Below, piece by piece: positions 1 through 9,817 of a DNA stretch of 64,000 nt (its first letter is position 1; each line of letters starts with the position of its first letter). The stretch is from positions 148,240 to 212,239 of the forward strand of contig NZ_FWER01000012.1 of assembly GCF_900169785.1 (NCBI RefSeq). Direction: 5' to 3'. Both the position numbers and the translations under genes were made by a program. Under the pieces are notes generated by a model. It was not told where the DNA came from and did no database searches. It was given only the letters and a program-made list of their open reading frames with translations. The DNA is from Rhizobium sullae. Lineage in GTDB: Bacteria; Pseudomonadota; Alphaproteobacteria; Rhizobiales; Rhizobiaceae.

Positions 1-10
1 TTTGTTTCAA

Positions 11-970
11 TCAGGGAAGGGAAAAGAGCACCGAGACGAACAGTCCCGCAAAGATGATCAGGCCGACGCGGTTGTTCGACTTAAAAAGCGCCAGGCATTG
101 CGTGGCGTCGTTTATATCGAGTCTGGCGATCTGCCAGGCGAACATGCCGGCGGCAATCAACAGCCCGATATAGGACGCGAAACCGGCGCCGGCCAAAACA
201 AAGGCGAGCAGCATGAGGACTAGCGTTGTGCCATAAAGGCCGATCAGCCACTGCCGCGTCTGATCGCCGAAAAGCCGCGCGGTCGAACGTACGCCGATCA
301 GTTCGTCGTCTTCCTTGTCCTGATGCGCATAGATCGTGTCGTAGCCGATCGTCCAGACGACTGAGGAAAGATAGAGCCCAATCGCAGCGAAAGAGAGCGT
401 GCCGAATATGCCGGCCCAGCCCATCAGTGCGCCCCAGGAAAAGGCGAGGCCAAGGAAAAACTGCGGCCAGTCCGTGAAGCGCTTGGCAAACGGGTAGAGC
501 GCGACGATGCAAAGCGACAGCACGCCTAGAATGACTGCGAACCAGTTGAACTGGAGAAGCACCAGCAGGCCTGCCAGCGCCTGCAGCACCATGAAGACCT
601 TTGCCTGAGTGCGCGTAACGCGTCCGGACGGCAGCGGCCGTGAACGTGTGCGCGCGACCTCCATGTCGATATCGTGATCAACCAGATCGTTGTATGTACA
701 CCCTGCCCCACGCATGGCAACGGCGCCGATGAAGTAGAGAAGCAGGTGAAACAGCATCTGCGAGCCGGAAAACAGGCCCTGCGCCGCGGCCGCATTCGCG
801 GCAAGCGCCACCGACCAGAAGCAGGGCCACATCAGGAGCTGCCAGCCGATCGGCCTGTCCCAGCGCGCCAGCTGCGCATAGGGCCAGAGCCACGGAGGCA
901 AGATCCGATAAACCCAATTGTCCGAAGGCGCATCGGCGACGCGCCCGTTAAAGCCGCCAATCTGTTGCAT
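11..970 (-). CDS. ubiA: 4-hydroxybenzoate polyprenyltransferase (UbiA)
   Basis: Integral membrane prenyltransferase that joins the polyprenyl chain to 4-hydroxybenzoate in ubiquinone synthesis. The 319-residue protein has the two aspartate-rich Mg/diphosphate-binding motifs of the UbiA family: NDLVDHDID near residue 95 and YDTIYAHQDKEDD near residue 210. Between them lie several hydrophobic helices and the RPLPSG signature. Length is a little above the usual UbiA size because of an N-terminal extension that starts MQQIGGFNG. The stop lies at the very left edge of the window, so the gene is complete. It is last in a same-strand series after the small methyltransferase (57-base gap). A polyprenyl diphosphate synthase that could supply its substrate lies at 22996-24012. 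Confidence 0.95.
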   Translation of the reverse strand: MQQIGGFNGRVADAPSDNWVYRILPPWLWPYAQLARWDRPIGWQLLMWPCFWSVALAANAAAAQGLFSGSQMLFHLLLYFIGAVAMRGAGCTYNDLVDHDIDMEVARTRSRPLPSGRVTRTQAKVFMVLQALAGLLVLLQFNWFAVILGVLSLCIVALYPFAKRFTDWPQFFLGLAFSWGALMGWAGIFGTLSFAAIGLYLSSVVWTIGYDTIYAHQDKEDDELIGVRSTARLFGDQTRQWLIGLYGTTLVLMLLAFVLAGAGFASYIGLLIAAGMFAWQIARLDINDATQCLALFKSNNRVGLIIFAGLFVSVLFSLP

Positions 971-1027
971 GCGGCCATCTAGCGACGGGGCGCGGTGCGG
1001 GTCAATAGCGCAGTCGGCACCAGGCGC

Positions 1028-1513
1028 TCATCTTCGCCGATAGAGGAAGTAGCGGCCTTTCCCGACGGATGCCGGCAGCGGCATTTCCTCCAGTTCAGGA
1101 TGCATCAATTCCAGGCCGCTTACCGCCAATCCGCCCGGCGCCAGCACCGCAACCACTCTCGACGGCAGCCACTCCCGGATGACCGCATCCTTCTCCGGAT
1201 ACCCGGTGCCGATATCGGCATGCCCGATAGCTGCCCTTTTGCCGGTATAGCTCAGGCAGGTTTCCTTGATATCGCCGAGCACAACATCGCCATCGTCGGG
1301 CCGGCAGCTTCCATGGGCGCCGTTTTCGCGATCGAATGCAATGATGTGCCGATTCGGGAAGCGCACTCTTAAGTGGCTGTAGGTTCTGCCGTTGCCGAGG
1401 CCGATTTCCAGTATCGGTCCATCGGGCAGGCTCGCCTGCTTTTCCGCGATGTAATCGAGAATGTCCCTCTGCGCGGAAATCCGGCTGATGAAGTCGTCGA
1501 GACGTGTTCGCAT
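1028..1513 (-). CDS. Small class I SAM-dependent methyltransferase-like protein
   Basis: A 161-residue protein with a clear Rossmann SAM-binding motif I, ILEIGLGNGRTYSHL near residues 35-50, followed by an acidic strand end (IAFDRENG) that would bind the SAM ribose. The start is supported by GGAG seven bases upstream of ATG. The protein is short for a methyltransferase, so it may be little more than the SAM-binding core; the substrate cannot be told from the sequence. It sits between a histidine phosphatase gene and ubiA on the same strand with short gaps, so co-transcription is plausible. A role in quinone synthesis is only a guess from the neighbour. Confidence 0.75.
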   Translation of the reverse strand: MRTRLDDFISRISAQRDILDYIAEKQASLPDGPILEIGLGNGRTYSHLRVRFPNRHIIAFDRENGAHGSCRPDDGDVVLGDIKETCLSYTGKRAAIGHADIGTGYPEKDAVIREWLPSRVVAVLAPGGLAVSGLELMHPELEEMPLPASVGKGRYFLYRRR

Positions 1514-1580
1514 AGATAGCTCCGGTTCTCGAGCTCGAAATAAGCTTTAAATTCAATAGTTCAATCACACCGCTCCGCTG

Positions 1581-2162
1581 CTAACGCTGGTTCCAGCGCC
1601 GGATGACCGGCTCGGTCAAGTCGTGCTCATAGCCGAGGGTGCTGATACTTGCAGTGTCGAGGACGAAGCGCGAGCCGTCTTCCGGCGGCAGGCCGAGCCA
1701 GCGGGCGGCAAGCACGCGGAGGAAATGGGAGCTGGAGAAGATCAAGATCGGCACGTTGGCGTCGCGAATTTCGCTGACGATACAGTCCGCCCTTGCACCG
1801 ATATCCGGGGCCATCTCTCCCCCTGGACATCCGTCGCGGAACAATCGCCAGCCGGGTCGGGCCGCAAGGATTTCCTTTGTCGTGATGCCCTCGTAAGCGC
1901 CATAGTCCCATTCGGCGAGATTGGGCTTTATCATGGCATTTGCACCGAACCCGGCAAGAGCACAGGTGTTTCTCGCCCTTTGTGAGGGGCTCGACCAGAC
2001 CGCGGAAGCCTCCAGTCCCTTCAAGCGGTCTGCGAGTTTGCGGGCGGCCGCCTCGCCGTTCGGGGTCAGGGGGATATCCGTTCTGCCGGTATGTTTTCCG
2101 GAGAGCGACCACTCCGTTTCACCGTGGCGGACGAGATGGATTTCGGGGAATGCACTGCTCAT
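1581..2162 (-). CDS. Histidine phosphatase family protein (phosphoglycerate mutase-like)
   Basis: Member of the branched histidine phosphatase superfamily. The phosphohistidine motif LVRHGETEWS lies near residue 12, followed by the usual GRTDIPLTPNG segment. The second catalytic histidine is in SSSHFLRVLAARWLG, and the acidic residue in LAEWDYGAYEG matches the family. About 193 residues is typical of the small phosphatase branch rather than of cofactor-dependent glycolytic mutase. ATG at 2162 has an AGGAAGG ribosome binding site at good spacing; a GTG two codons upstream is less likely. The natural substrate is unknown. The gene follows cfa and precedes the small methyltransferase on the same strand. 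Confidence 0.85.
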   Translation of the reverse strand: MSSAFPEIHLVRHGETEWSLSGKHTGRTDIPLTPNGEAAARKLADRLKGLEASAVWSSPSQRARNTCALAGFGANAMIKPNLAEWDYGAYEGITTKEILAARPGWRLFRDGCPGGEMAPDIGARADCIVSEIRDANVPILIFSSSHFLRVLAARWLGLPPEDGSRFVLDTASISTLGYEHDLTEPVIRRWNQR

Positions 2163-2208
2163 CTGCACACCTTCCTTAAAGAAAAGGCGCGGTCGCCGCG
2201 CCGTGATG

Positions 2209-3468
2209 TCAGAAAACCACCTTTTCCAAGGGCGGCCGTGTGGCCTCGAACTCCTTCAGCTTCGCCTCATTCTCGGCAATATAATTGCGGTTGTCCGGTG
2301 TCGAGTACTGGTTCTTGGAAATTTGGATCTGCATGACGAAGAGTTCGTCCCAGCGGAAGCCCATTTCAGAGCCGGCGAGATAAAACTCCCACATGCGGAA
2401 AAACCGCTCGTCGTAAAGGGCAACGGCCTCCGCCTTTCGCGTCACGAAGCGCTCCCGCCAGTGGCGGAGCGTATGAGCATAATGTAGCGGCAGGACTTCG
2501 ATGTCCCTGATCAACAGCCCGGCCTTCTCGATCGCAGGCACCGTCTCGCCGATCGAGGGGATGTAGCCCTGCGGGAAGATGTATTTCTCGATGAAGGCAT
2601 TCGTCGCAAAGCTCCGCTTTGGGCGGGCGATGGAATGCAGGAGCATGACGCCATCGTCGGCGAGAAGTTCGTGCACCTTGCGGAAATAGTTGCCGAAATT
2701 GCCGATGCCGACATGCTCGAACATGCCGACCGAAACGATGCGGTCGAACTTCATGCCTGTCATCGTGCGGTAATCCTGCAGTTCGAAGCGGACGCAATCC
2801 GCAAGGCCACGCTTTTGGGCGCGCTCGCGCGAAATTTTCAACTGCTCCTCGCTGAGCGTGATGCCGGTGACATCGACGCCTGTCGTCGACTCCGCCAGAT
2901 ACATGCCCATGCCGCCCCAGCCGGAGCCGATTTCCAGAATGTGCTGATTGGGTTCCAGCAGAAGCTTGGCGGCGATATGTCGCTTCTTGGCGAGTTGCGC
3001 CTCCTCCAGACTGATGCCCGGCGGATCGAAATAAGCACAGGAATATTGCCAGTCTTCATCAAGGAAAAGTGCAAAAAGCTTTTCCGACAGATCGTAGTGG
3101 TGGGCGACATTGCGCTTGTTGTGATTGATCGGCAGCCGGCTCTTCAGCTGCTGTAGGGCGATGCGGCCGACCAGACGTGCGGCCATCGGAATATCGAAGA
3201 TTTCGTTGGTGGTGTTCTGCTTCACCATCGAAAGGAAATCGTAGATATTGCCCTGCTCAAGAATGAACCGGCCGTCCATATACATTTCGCCGAGCTTGAG
3301 TGTGGGATCGCGGCGGATGAGCTTCTCGGCCTCCTCGTCCGCTACGCGGACGACGACCAGATCCCCGCCGCCATCGCCAATCGCATGTGTCTCGCCATTG
3401 GCCAGCGTGAGCTTCAGATTACCCTTGCAGATGATTTTTTTGACAATCGATAAAAATCCCGACGCCAT
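2209..3468 (-). CDS. cfa: Cyclopropane-fatty-acyl-phospholipid synthase
   Basis: Transfers a methylene group from SAM to cis double bonds of membrane phospholipid acyl chains, a stress and stationary-phase membrane change in rhizobia. The 419-residue protein has an N-terminal domain, then SCAYFDPPG, the SAM motif ILEIGSGWGGMG near residue 180, and GITLSEEQ, all typical of the CfA family. The C-terminal half carries family motifs such as KYIFPQGYIPS and LHYAHTLRHW. ATG is preceded by GAGG at seven bases. The gene lies downstream of tex on the same strand with a 138-base gap that could hold its own promoter. Rhizobiaceae often have more than one cfa paralogue, so the exact paralogue is not assigned. 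Confidence 0.93.
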   Translation of the reverse strand: MASGFLSIVKKIICKGNLKLTLANGETHAIGDGGGDLVVVRVADEEAEKLIRRDPTLKLGEMYMDGRFILEQGNIYDFLSMVKQNTTNEIFDIPMAARLVGRIALQQLKSRLPINHNKRNVAHHYDLSEKLFALFLDEDWQYSCAYFDPPGISLEEAQLAKKRHIAAKLLLEPNQHILEIGSGWGGMGMYLAESTTGVDVTGITLSEEQLKISRERAQKRGLADCVRFELQDYRTMTGMKFDRIVSVGMFEHVGIGNFGNYFRKVHELLADDGVMLLHSIARPKRSFATNAFIEKYIFPQGYIPSIGETVPAIEKAGLLIRDIEVLPLHYAHTLRHWRERFVTRKAEAVALYDERFFRMWEFYLAGSEMGFRWDELFVMQIQISKNQYSTPDNRNYIAENEAKLKEFEATRPPLEKVVF

Positions 3469-3606
3469 GCACTGGGCCTCGCAAATGTGACAGGATGATA
3501 CGGATTAAACTTAGTCCCTCTCCTCCGCCACACAAGCGCCGTATTTGGCAGTTCCGCAACAAGGCTGCCAAACTGTGACATTTTTGCAATGGGCGCAGCT
3601 AAGCCT

Positions 3607-5916
3607 TTATTTTCGCTTCATGGCCTCTGCGAGCGCAGCGCCGAAGGCGCCTTGTGTTTCCTGTCTCGGGACAAGCGGACGCCGGTCGTTCTGCGGCCGT
3701 GCACCCTGATTCCCACGGGGCTCGCCGCGCGGTGCCGAAGCCGGCGAACCGTCATCCTTGCGCATCGAAAGACCGATGCGCTTGCGCTTCGCATCGACTT
3801 CGACGACTCGCACCGTCACCACATCGCCGGCCTTGACAACTTCGTGAGGATCTTTGACGAAGCGGTCGGCAAGCTGCGAGACATGCACAAGGCCGTCCTG
3901 ATGCACGCCGATATCGACGAAGGCGCCAAAGGCCGCGACGTTGGTCACCGTGCCTTCCAGCACCATGCCCGGCTTGAGATCAGAGATTTCGTTGACGCCT
4001 TCGGCAAAGGTGGCCGTCTTGAAGTTCGGGCGCGGGTCGCGGCCGGGCTTTTCCAGCTCGGTGAGGATATCCTTGACCGTCGGCAGGCCGAATTTCTCGT
4101 CGATGAACTGGCGCGGATCGATCGCCTTCAAAGCGGCGCTGTCGCCCATCAGCGAACGCAGATCGCGGCCACAGGCGGCGACGATCTTCTTCGCCACGCC
4201 ATAGGCTTCCGGATGGACCGATGATGCGTCGAGGGGCTCCTTACCGTTCGGAATACGCAGAAAGCCCGCCGCCTGCTCGAAGGTGCGGTTGCCGAGGCGG
4301 GCGACCTTCAACAGGTCGCGGCGGCTTCCGAACGGACCGTTCTGGTCGCGATGGACGACGATGGCTTCGGCAATCGACGGGCCGAGGCCGGAGACGCGTG
4401 ACAGCAGCGGCGCGGAAGCCGTGTTGAGATCGACGCCGACGGCATTCACCGCGTCTTCGACGACGGCATCGAGCGATCGCGACAGCTTCTGCTGGTCCAC
4501 GTCATGCTGGTACTGGCCGACGCCGATCGACTTCGGCTCGATCTTGACGAGTTCTGCCAGCGGATCCTGCAGGCGGCGGGCGATGGAAACGGCGCCACGC
4601 AGCGATACGTCGAGGTCCGGGAATTCGGCTGCAGCAGTCGCGGACGCGGAATAGACCGATGCGCCGGCTTCCGAAACGATAACCTTGGTGGGCTTTGCGC
4701 CCGGAAGATCGACCAGCATGTCGGCTACCAACTTTTCGGTTTCGCGGCTGCCGGTGCCGTTGCCGATCGAGATCAGTTCGACATTGTGCTTGCGGATGAG
4801 CGAGGCCAATTCCACCTGAGTGCCACGCACATCGTTCCGCGGCTGGAAGGGGTAGACCGTGGAGGTTGCGACGACCTTGCCGGTGCCGTCGACGACCGCG
4901 ACCTTGACGCCCGTGCGGATGCCCGGATCGAGGCCCATCGTGGCACGCGAACCTGCAGGCGCCGCAAGCAGCAGATCCTTCAAATTACGTGCAAAGACGT
5001 GGATCGCTTCCTCTTCGGCGCGTTCGCGCAATTCGCGCATGAGGTCGAGCGACAGCGACATGGAAAGCTTCACGCGCCAGGTCCAGCTTGCGACATCCAT
5101 CAGCCAGCGGTCGCTGGGGCGGTTCGGACCGATCTCGTAAGCTTCGGCGATCATCCGCTCGACTGGCTTGTTGGGTGAGGCGGTCTCCGCATCGGCTTCG
5201 ATCGTCAGCGTCAGCACTTCCTCGTTCCAGCCGCGCAGCATGGCAAGCGCGCGGTGGCCGGGCACCGTCGCCCAGCGTTCGGAATGGCCGAAATAGTCCG
5301 AGAACTTCTCGCCCGCCGCCTGCTTGCCATCCACGACCTTGGCCTTCAGAAGCGCGGCTTTGCGCATATGGGCGCGGAGCTTACCGAGCAGATCGGCATT
5401 TTCCGCAATGCCTTCCGCGATGATATCGCGTGCGCCTTCGAGCGCCGTTTTCACATCCGGCACATCGGCAGTGATGTAGCCTTCAGCCAACGCAGCGGGT
5501 TCCTTCGAGCGGTCGGCGACGATCGCTTCGGCCAGCGGCCCGAGACCGCGCTCGCGGGCGATTTCGGCACGGGTGCGGCGCTTCGGCTTGTAGGGCAGAT
5601 AGAGGTCTTCGAGCTCCGCCTTGGTGGCGGCGCTCGCGATCTTGGCCATCAACTCGTCGGTCATCTTGCCCTGGCCGGCGATCGATTCGACAATCGTGTC
5701 GCGGCGGGCCTCCAGCTCGCGCAGATAGACGAGGCGTTCGGCGAGCGTGCGCAGCTGCGTATCATCCAGCCCGCCCGTCACTTCCTTGCGGTAGCGCGCG
5801 ATGAAGGGAACGGTCGCGCCCTCATCGAGCAGCTCGATCGCGGCTTTGGCCTGGTCCGGCCGGGCATTGATTTCGGAGGCGATGACTGCGGCAAGCGAGC
5901 GAAGGTCTGCGGCCAT
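3607..5916 (-). CDS. tex: Tex family RNA-binding transcriptional accessory protein
   Basis: Large cytoplasmic nucleic-acid-binding protein of the Tex/YhgF family (769 residues, normal length). The N-terminal Tex domain is recognisable from [19 protein letters not shown] and [15 protein letters not shown]. The YqgF/RNase H-like domain has [19 protein letters not shown] helix-hairpin-helix part follows ([18 protein letters not shown]), and the S1 RNA-binding domain is near the C terminus ([21 protein letters not shown]). A short basic low-complexity tail follows. Tex affects transcript stability and toxin expression in other bacteria, but its precise role is unsettled. The start ATG has an AGGGAAA site upstream. 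Confidence 0.95.
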   Translation of the reverse strand: MAADLRSLAAVIASEINARPDQAKAAIELLDEGATVPFIARYRKEVTGGLDDTQLRTLAERLVYLRELEARRDTIVESIAGQGKMTDELMAKIASAATKAELEDLYLPYKPKRRTRAEIARERGLGPLAEAIVADRSKEPAALAEGYITADVPDVKTALEGARDIIAEGIAENADLLGKLRAHMRKAALLKAKVVDGKQAAGEKFSDYFGHSERWATVPGHRALAMLRGWNEEVLTLTIEADAETASPNKPVERMIAEAYEIGPNRPSDRWLMDVASWTWRVKLSMSLSLDLMRELRERAEEEAIHVFARNLKDLLLAAPAGSRATMGLDPGIRTGVKVAVVDGTGKVVATSTVYPFQPRNDVRGTQVELASLIRKHNVELISIGNGTGSRETEKLVADMLVDLPGAKPTKVIVSEAGASVYSASATAAAEFPDLDVSLRGAVSIARRLQDPLAELVKIEPKSIGVGQYQHDVDQQKLSRSLDAVVEDAVNAVGVDLNTASAPLLSRVSGLGPSIAEAIVVHRDQNGPFGSRRDLLKVARLGNRTFEQAAGFLRIPNGKEPLDASSVHPEAYGVAKKIVAACGRDLRSLMGDSAALKAIDPRQFIDEKFGLPTVKDILTELEKPGRDPRPNFKTATFAEGVNEISDLKPGMVLEGTVTNVAAFGAFVDIGVHQDGLVHVSQLADRFVKDPHEVVKAGDVVTVRVVEVDAKRKRIGLSMRKDDGSPASAPRGEPRGNQGARPQNDRRPLVPRQETQGAFGAALAEAMKRK

Positions 5917-6067
5917 GGGATTTCCCTGAATTCACGAAAGTGCCGGGACCATAGCGGCGAAAAGCGGCAAGGCAATGCCCGAGATGGGTTTCCACAGAGC
6001 GGAGGCCCCACTAATGCGAAAACCTCCCACCCCTTCTGGACGAAGACGCCTCCCCAACCCGCGAAAG

Positions 6068-6099
6068 ACCCTCCCCACCCCCCCACAAGGGGAGGGACT
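6068..6099. repeat. Intergenic palindromic repeat, left copy
   Basis: CCCTCCCC and GGGGAGGG form a hairpin with a CACAA-containing loop. A related sequence in reverse orientation occurs at 6178-6217, so the two together make a larger inverted pair around roughly 80 bases of unique sequence. Elements of this composition are common between genes in Rhizobiaceae; the family name is not assigned here. Confidence 0.55.
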
Positions 6100-6177
6100 T
6101 AACTGCCACCATCGTTCGCCGCAAAGCGACCTCTTCGTGGAACAACGCTGCGAGAGGGCATTAAGTGAGCGGCATCG

Positions 6178-6217
6178 TAGCCCCTCCCCCTTGTGGTGAG
6201 GGATCGGGGAAGGGCCT
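6178..6217. repeat. Intergenic palindromic repeat, right (inverted) copy
   Basis: CCCCTCCCCCTTGTGG followed by TGAGGG...GGGGAAGGG matches the reverse complement of the element at 6068-6099 with a few differences. It ends about 115 bases before the glyS start and may lie within the glyS promoter or leader. Confidence 0.55.
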
Positions 6218-6331
6218 TTATCGTGATCGCCCTCCTCCGCTTTTTTGCGGTTGTGCGAGGACCGCTTTCTTTGCTAGCAGAAGCCACCGTTTCAGACCGC
6301 TTTCTTCCGACGGTGCAAGGATCATAGTCAC

Positions 6332-8644
6332 ATGCCGAACCTGCTTCTCGAACTTCGCTCCGAAGAGATTCCCGCCCGCATGCAGCGCAAGGCCGCAGGC
6401 GATCTCAGGAAGCTGGTCACCGATGCGCTGGTGGAGGCAGGTCTTTCCTATGAGGGCGCCCGCGAATACTGGACGCCCCGGCGCCTAACGCTCGACATCC
6501 ACGGCTTGACCGCCCGCTCCGCTGATGTGCGCGAAGAGCGCAAGGGGCCGCGCATTGACGCCAACGAGAAGGCAATCGAAGGCTTTTTGCGCGGCGCCGG
6601 CCTTTCCTCGATTGCCGAGGCGCAGGTGCAGAGCGACCCGAAAAAGGGCGATTTCTACATTGCCGTCGTTTCGAAGCCCGGCCGCGCGGCCGACGAAATC
6701 ATCACCGAGGTGATGCCCCGGATCATCCGCGATTTCCCCTGGCCCAAATCCATGCGCTGGGGCACGGCCTCATCGAGGCCGGGATCGTTGCGCTGGGTAC
6801 GCCCGCTGCAATCGATCGTCTGCACCTTCGGCACCGAGCATGAGGAAACCACGGTCATCCCCTTCGAGATCGACGGCGTCGTTGCCTCCAACGTCACCTA
6901 CGGCCATCGCTTCCATGCGCCCGGCGCCATTACCGTCAAGCGCTTCGACGACTATGCCGCAAGCCTCGAAAAGGCGAAGGTCATTCTCGACGCCGAGCGC
7001 CGCAAGGACATCATCCTGCACGACGCCCGCGACCTTGCTTTCGCGGCCGGTCTGGAACTGGTCGTGGACGAAGGCCTGCTCGAAGAGGTCTCCGGCCTCG
7101 TCGAATGGCCGCAGGTGCTGATGGGTGCCTTCGAGGAGGACTACCTCTCGATCCCCTCCGAAATCATCCGGCTGACGATCAAGACCAACCAGAAGTGCTT
7201 CGTCACACGCAAACCGGGCGACGAGACGCTTTCAAACAAGTTTGTCCTCGTTTCCAACATTGAAGCGAGCGACGGCGGCAAGGAAATCATCCACGGCAAC
7301 GGCAAGGTCGTCCGCGCCCGCCTTTCCGACGCGCTGCATTTCTGGAAGCGCGACCAGGGGAACTTGCCTGACCTGGAGACGCTGGAGGTTTCAGCCAAAA
7401 AGTTCGGGCTTGATCTGAAGAAGCCGCTGGATCAGCGGATGGCAAAGCTCGATACGCTGCATGTGACGTTCCATGCCCATATTGGAACGCAGGGCGAACG
7501 GGTAACCCGCATTCGCACCCTTGCCGGCGAAATCGGGAAAGTGGTCGATGCAGATGCCTTAAAGGTCAGCCGTGCCGCAGTGTTGGCAAAAGCGGACCTG
7601 CGAACTGAGGTGGTCGGCGAATTCCCCGAACTGCAGGGCACAATGGGGAAGAAATACGCGCTGCTGCAAGGTGAAGAAGAATCGGTGGCGGCGGCCGTGG
7701 AGGACCATTATAAGCCTCAAGGCCCCACAGACCGCGTGCCTACCGACAAGGTCGCCATATGCATCGCTCTTGCTGATAAGGTCGACACGCTTGTTTGGTT
7801 CTGGCGCATAGATGAAAAACCCACCGGCTCAAAGGATCCGTTCGCGCTAAGACGCGCAGCGCTAGGATCTATACGGCTGCTGCTGGAACGAGGAATTAGA
7901 GCATCCCTCATCCCGCTGTTTCGCGCCGCGTTTCGCAGCGAATGGGCTGTGGCCATCGCCAGCCATGAAGCTTCGATAAGACTCTTCGAGCTTAGGATCC
8001 AACAGGGTGAGGATAAGTCCGAATTCGAGAAGCTCATAAAAGAACAATACGCCGCTATCGAATACTGCGAGACCTATCTCGCTGACGGCCACCCAAAGAC
8101 AATCGAGGAAGAATATGAGCTGGCGATCAGCCTCCTCTCCTTCTTCCACGACCGCCTCAAGGTCTATCTCCGCGATCAAGGTGCCCGCTACGATCTGATC
8201 GACGCCGTTGTCACTCCCGAAGCCGACGACCTCCTGATGATCGCCCGCCGCATCGAGGCGCTGACGGCATTCATCACCTCGGAAAACGGCAAGAACCTTT
8301 TGGTCGGCACCAAGCGCGCGACGCAGATTCTCGCCGCCGAGGAGAAGAAGGGCACAGTGATCGCCGACGGCGTTTCGGAAAATCTGTTCCGGCTCGATGC
8401 CGAAAAGGAGCTCTTTTCAGCCATCACCGAAGCCTCGGCCGAGGCTTCCGCTGCAATCGCCAAGGAAGACTTCCGTTCGGCGATGGAGGCGCTTTCGAAG
8501 CTCCGCGCCCCGGTCGACCGCTTCTTCGACGACGTGCTCGTCAACGATGAAGACGCGGCGATCCGCGCCAACCGCCTCGCCCTGCTGCGGCTCATCCGCG
8601 AGGCGACGGGGACAGTTGCGGACTTCTCGAAGATCGCCGGATAG
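6332..8644 (+). CDS. glyS: Glycine-tRNA ligase beta subunit
   Basis: Beta subunit of the alpha2beta2 glycyl-tRNA synthetase, which charges tRNA-Gly with its partner GlyQ (18254-19213). The N terminus [18 protein letters not shown] is diagnostic. Later landmarks are LGTQGERV-like [47 protein letters not shown] and the C-terminal anticodon-binding-like region ending in VADFSKIAG. The 770-residue length is somewhat above what I expect for rhizobial GlyS. From about 7380 to 8130 the codon use changes (ATA, CTA, AGA, AGG and TTA appear) and the protein contains an acidic helical stretch around [16 protein letters not shown] that I do not recognise, while both flanks are GC3-rich. This suggests a recombined or inserted middle segment. 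The frame is intact throughout. Confidence 0.95.
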   Translation: MPNLLLELRSEEIPARMQRKAAGDLRKLVTDALVEAGLSYEGAREYWTPRRLTLDIHGLTARSADVREERKGPRIDANEKAIEGFLRGAGLSSIAEAQVQSDPKKGDFYIAVVSKPGRAADEIITEVMPRIIRDFPWPKSMRWGTASSRPGSLRWVRPLQSIVCTFGTEHEETTVIPFEIDGVVASNVTYGHRFHAPGAITVKRFDDYAASLEKAKVILDAERRKDIILHDARDLAFAAGLELVVDEGLLEEVSGLVEWPQVLMGAFEEDYLSIPSEIIRLTIKTNQKCFVTRKPGDETLSNKFVLVSNIEASDGGKEIIHGNGKVVRARLSDALHFWKRDQGNLPDLETLEVSAKKFGLDLKKPLDQRMAKLDTLHVTFHAHIGTQGERVTRIRTLAGEIGKVVDADALKVSRAAVLAKADLRTEVVGEFPELQGTMGKKYALLQGEEESVAAAVEDHYKPQGPTDRVPTDKVAICIALADKVDTLVWFWRIDEKPTGSKDPFALRRAALGSIRLLLERGIRASLIPLFRAAFRSEWAVAIASHEASIRLFELRIQQGEDKSEFEKLIKEQYAAIEYCETYLADGHPKTIEEEYELAISLLSFFHDRLKVYLRDQGARYDLIDAVVTPEADDLLMIARRIEALTAFITSENGKNLLVGTKRATQILAAEEKKGTVIADGVSENLFRLDAEKELFSAITEASAEASAAIAKEDFRSAMEALSKLRAPVDRFFDDVLVNDEDAAIRANRLALLRLIREATGTVADFSKIAG

Positions 8645-8718
8645 AATCCGGTCACAAACGTACAAGACGGCTGATTCATCCTTGTTTATCGACTGCAGGC
8701 TGCAGAATGGAGATCAAG

Positions 8719-9099
8719 ATGGATCAGACGACCAAGACCTACGCGCCCATCAACTTTGCCGACAAGCTTTCGAAGTTCAGCGATCAGTGGCAGCCACGCG
8801 TCATTGCCGAACTCAATGACTATCAGTTCAAGATCGTCCGCATTGAAGGGGACTTCATCTGGCACGATCACCCGACGACAGATGAAGCTTTCATCGTTCT
8901 CGACGGTGTGCTCAGGATCGATTTTCCGGATGGCTCCGTGTCGATCGGCCCCGGAGAGATGTACATCGTCCCGAAAGGCGTCAAGCACAAGCCTCACGCA
9001 GCTTCCGAAGTGAAGATGCTGCTCATCGAGCCGCGCGGAACACTGAATACCGGTGATGAAGGCGGCGAAAGGACGGCCCAGAACGACATCTGGATCTGA
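8719..9099 (+). CDS. Cupin domain protein
   Basis: Small single-domain cupin of about 126 residues. The metal-site motif 1 is visible as WHDHPTTDEAFIVLDG (two histidines and a glutamate) and motif 2 as GPGEMYIVPKGVKHKPHA. These residues normally bind a divalent metal; the reaction or ligand is unknown. ATG at 8719 is preferred because GGAGA lies six bases upstream; an in-frame ATG at 8707 has no such site. The gene follows glyS by about 75 bases on the same strand and could be read from the glyS transcript. Confidence 0.85.
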   Translation: MDQTTKTYAPINFADKLSKFSDQWQPRVIAELNDYQFKIVRIEGDFIWHDHPTTDEAFIVLDGVLRIDFPDGSVSIGPGEMYIVPKGVKHKPHAASEVKMLLIEPRGTLNTGDEGGERTAQNDIWI

Positions 9100-9256
9100 C
9101 CGCCGCAAGATTTCGGAGCTAGATTTCTGGTGGGCAGTGAGACGTACCTCCCGCCCGGCGCTGGTTTCGAGATTCGATCGCATCGCTGCCCGCTTCCGAT
9201 GTCTGATAACCCCACTGGCACTGGCATTTGAGGCGCAGCAGAGCTATCAGACAATC

Positions 9257-9751
9257 ATGACCGGAAAAATTCTCGTCAGCGCCTGCCTCATGGGCCATGC
9301 CGTCCGTTATGACGGCCGGGCGAAGCCGCTTGCGCATCCGGCGATCGAGCGGTGGCGGGCGGAGGGCAGGCTCGTGACGATGTGTCCGGAGATGTCGGCA
9401 GGCATGCCCGTGCCGCGGCCGCCGGCGGAAATCGCGGGCGGGGCGAGCGGCGAAGATGTGCTTGCGGGTAGAGCGCGCGTCGTCGAGATCACCGGCGACG
9501 ATGTAACGGCGACATTCCGGCAGGCGGCAGAGAATGCGCTCAGGCTGGCTCAAGAGACGGGCTGCGCCTACGCTCTGCTCATCGACGGCAGCCCCTCCTG
9601 CGGTTCCGGCTTCATCTATGACGGGTCTTTCAGCGGCGCGCAGCATAGCGGCAGGGGCGTCACCGCTGCCCTGCTGATGCGCGCGGGAATCCAGGTATTC
9701 TCCGATCGGGAAATCGACCGGCTGGTGGAAAGCCTCGCCGCGGCCGTCTGA
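9257..9751 (+). CDS. DUF523 family protein
   Basis: A 164-residue protein that matches the DUF523 family: N-terminal KILVSACLMGHAVRYDG, then VTMCPEMSAGMPVPRPPAEI and the cysteine-bearing IDGSPSCGSGFIYDG. The conserved cysteines near residues 8, 41 and 115 suggest a metal or Fe-S site, but no function is established. ATG at 9257 begins the recognisable family sequence; a longer open frame upstream is unrelated to the family. The ribosome binding site is weak. A bidirectional terminator separates it from the convergent chemoreceptor gene. Confidence 0.85.
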   Translation: MTGKILVSACLMGHAVRYDGRAKPLAHPAIERWRAEGRLVTMCPEMSAGMPVPRPPAEIAGGASGEDVLAGRARVVEITGDDVTATFRQAAENALRLAQETGCAYALLIDGSPSCGSGFIYDGSFSGAQHSGRGVTAALLMRAGIQVFSDREIDRLVESLAAAV

Positions 9752-9752
9752 G

Positions 9753-9790
9753 AAAAAAGAAGCGGCCGCCGGATTTCTCGGGCGGCCGCT
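9753..9790 (-). terminator. Rho-independent terminator between convergent genes
   Basis: AGCGGCCGCC at 9761-9770 pairs perfectly with GGCGGCCGCT at 9781-9790. On the minus strand the hairpin is followed by TCTTTTTTCT, so it should end the chemoreceptor transcript; it may also end the DUF523 transcript coming the other way. Confidence 0.8.
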
Positions 9791-9817
9791 AATATGTTGT
9801 CTTTGAAAACGACTGGC

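Larger units (their letters stand above)
5917..6331. other. Intergenic region between tex and glyS with inverted repeats
   Basis: This 415-base gap separates the divergent tex and glyS genes and should hold both promoters. I see no convincing gene. Its centre is filled by two copies of a CCCTCCCC/GGGGAGGG element in opposite orientation (listed separately), which look like members of a rhizobial intergenic repeat family rather than operators. Confidence 0.6.
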
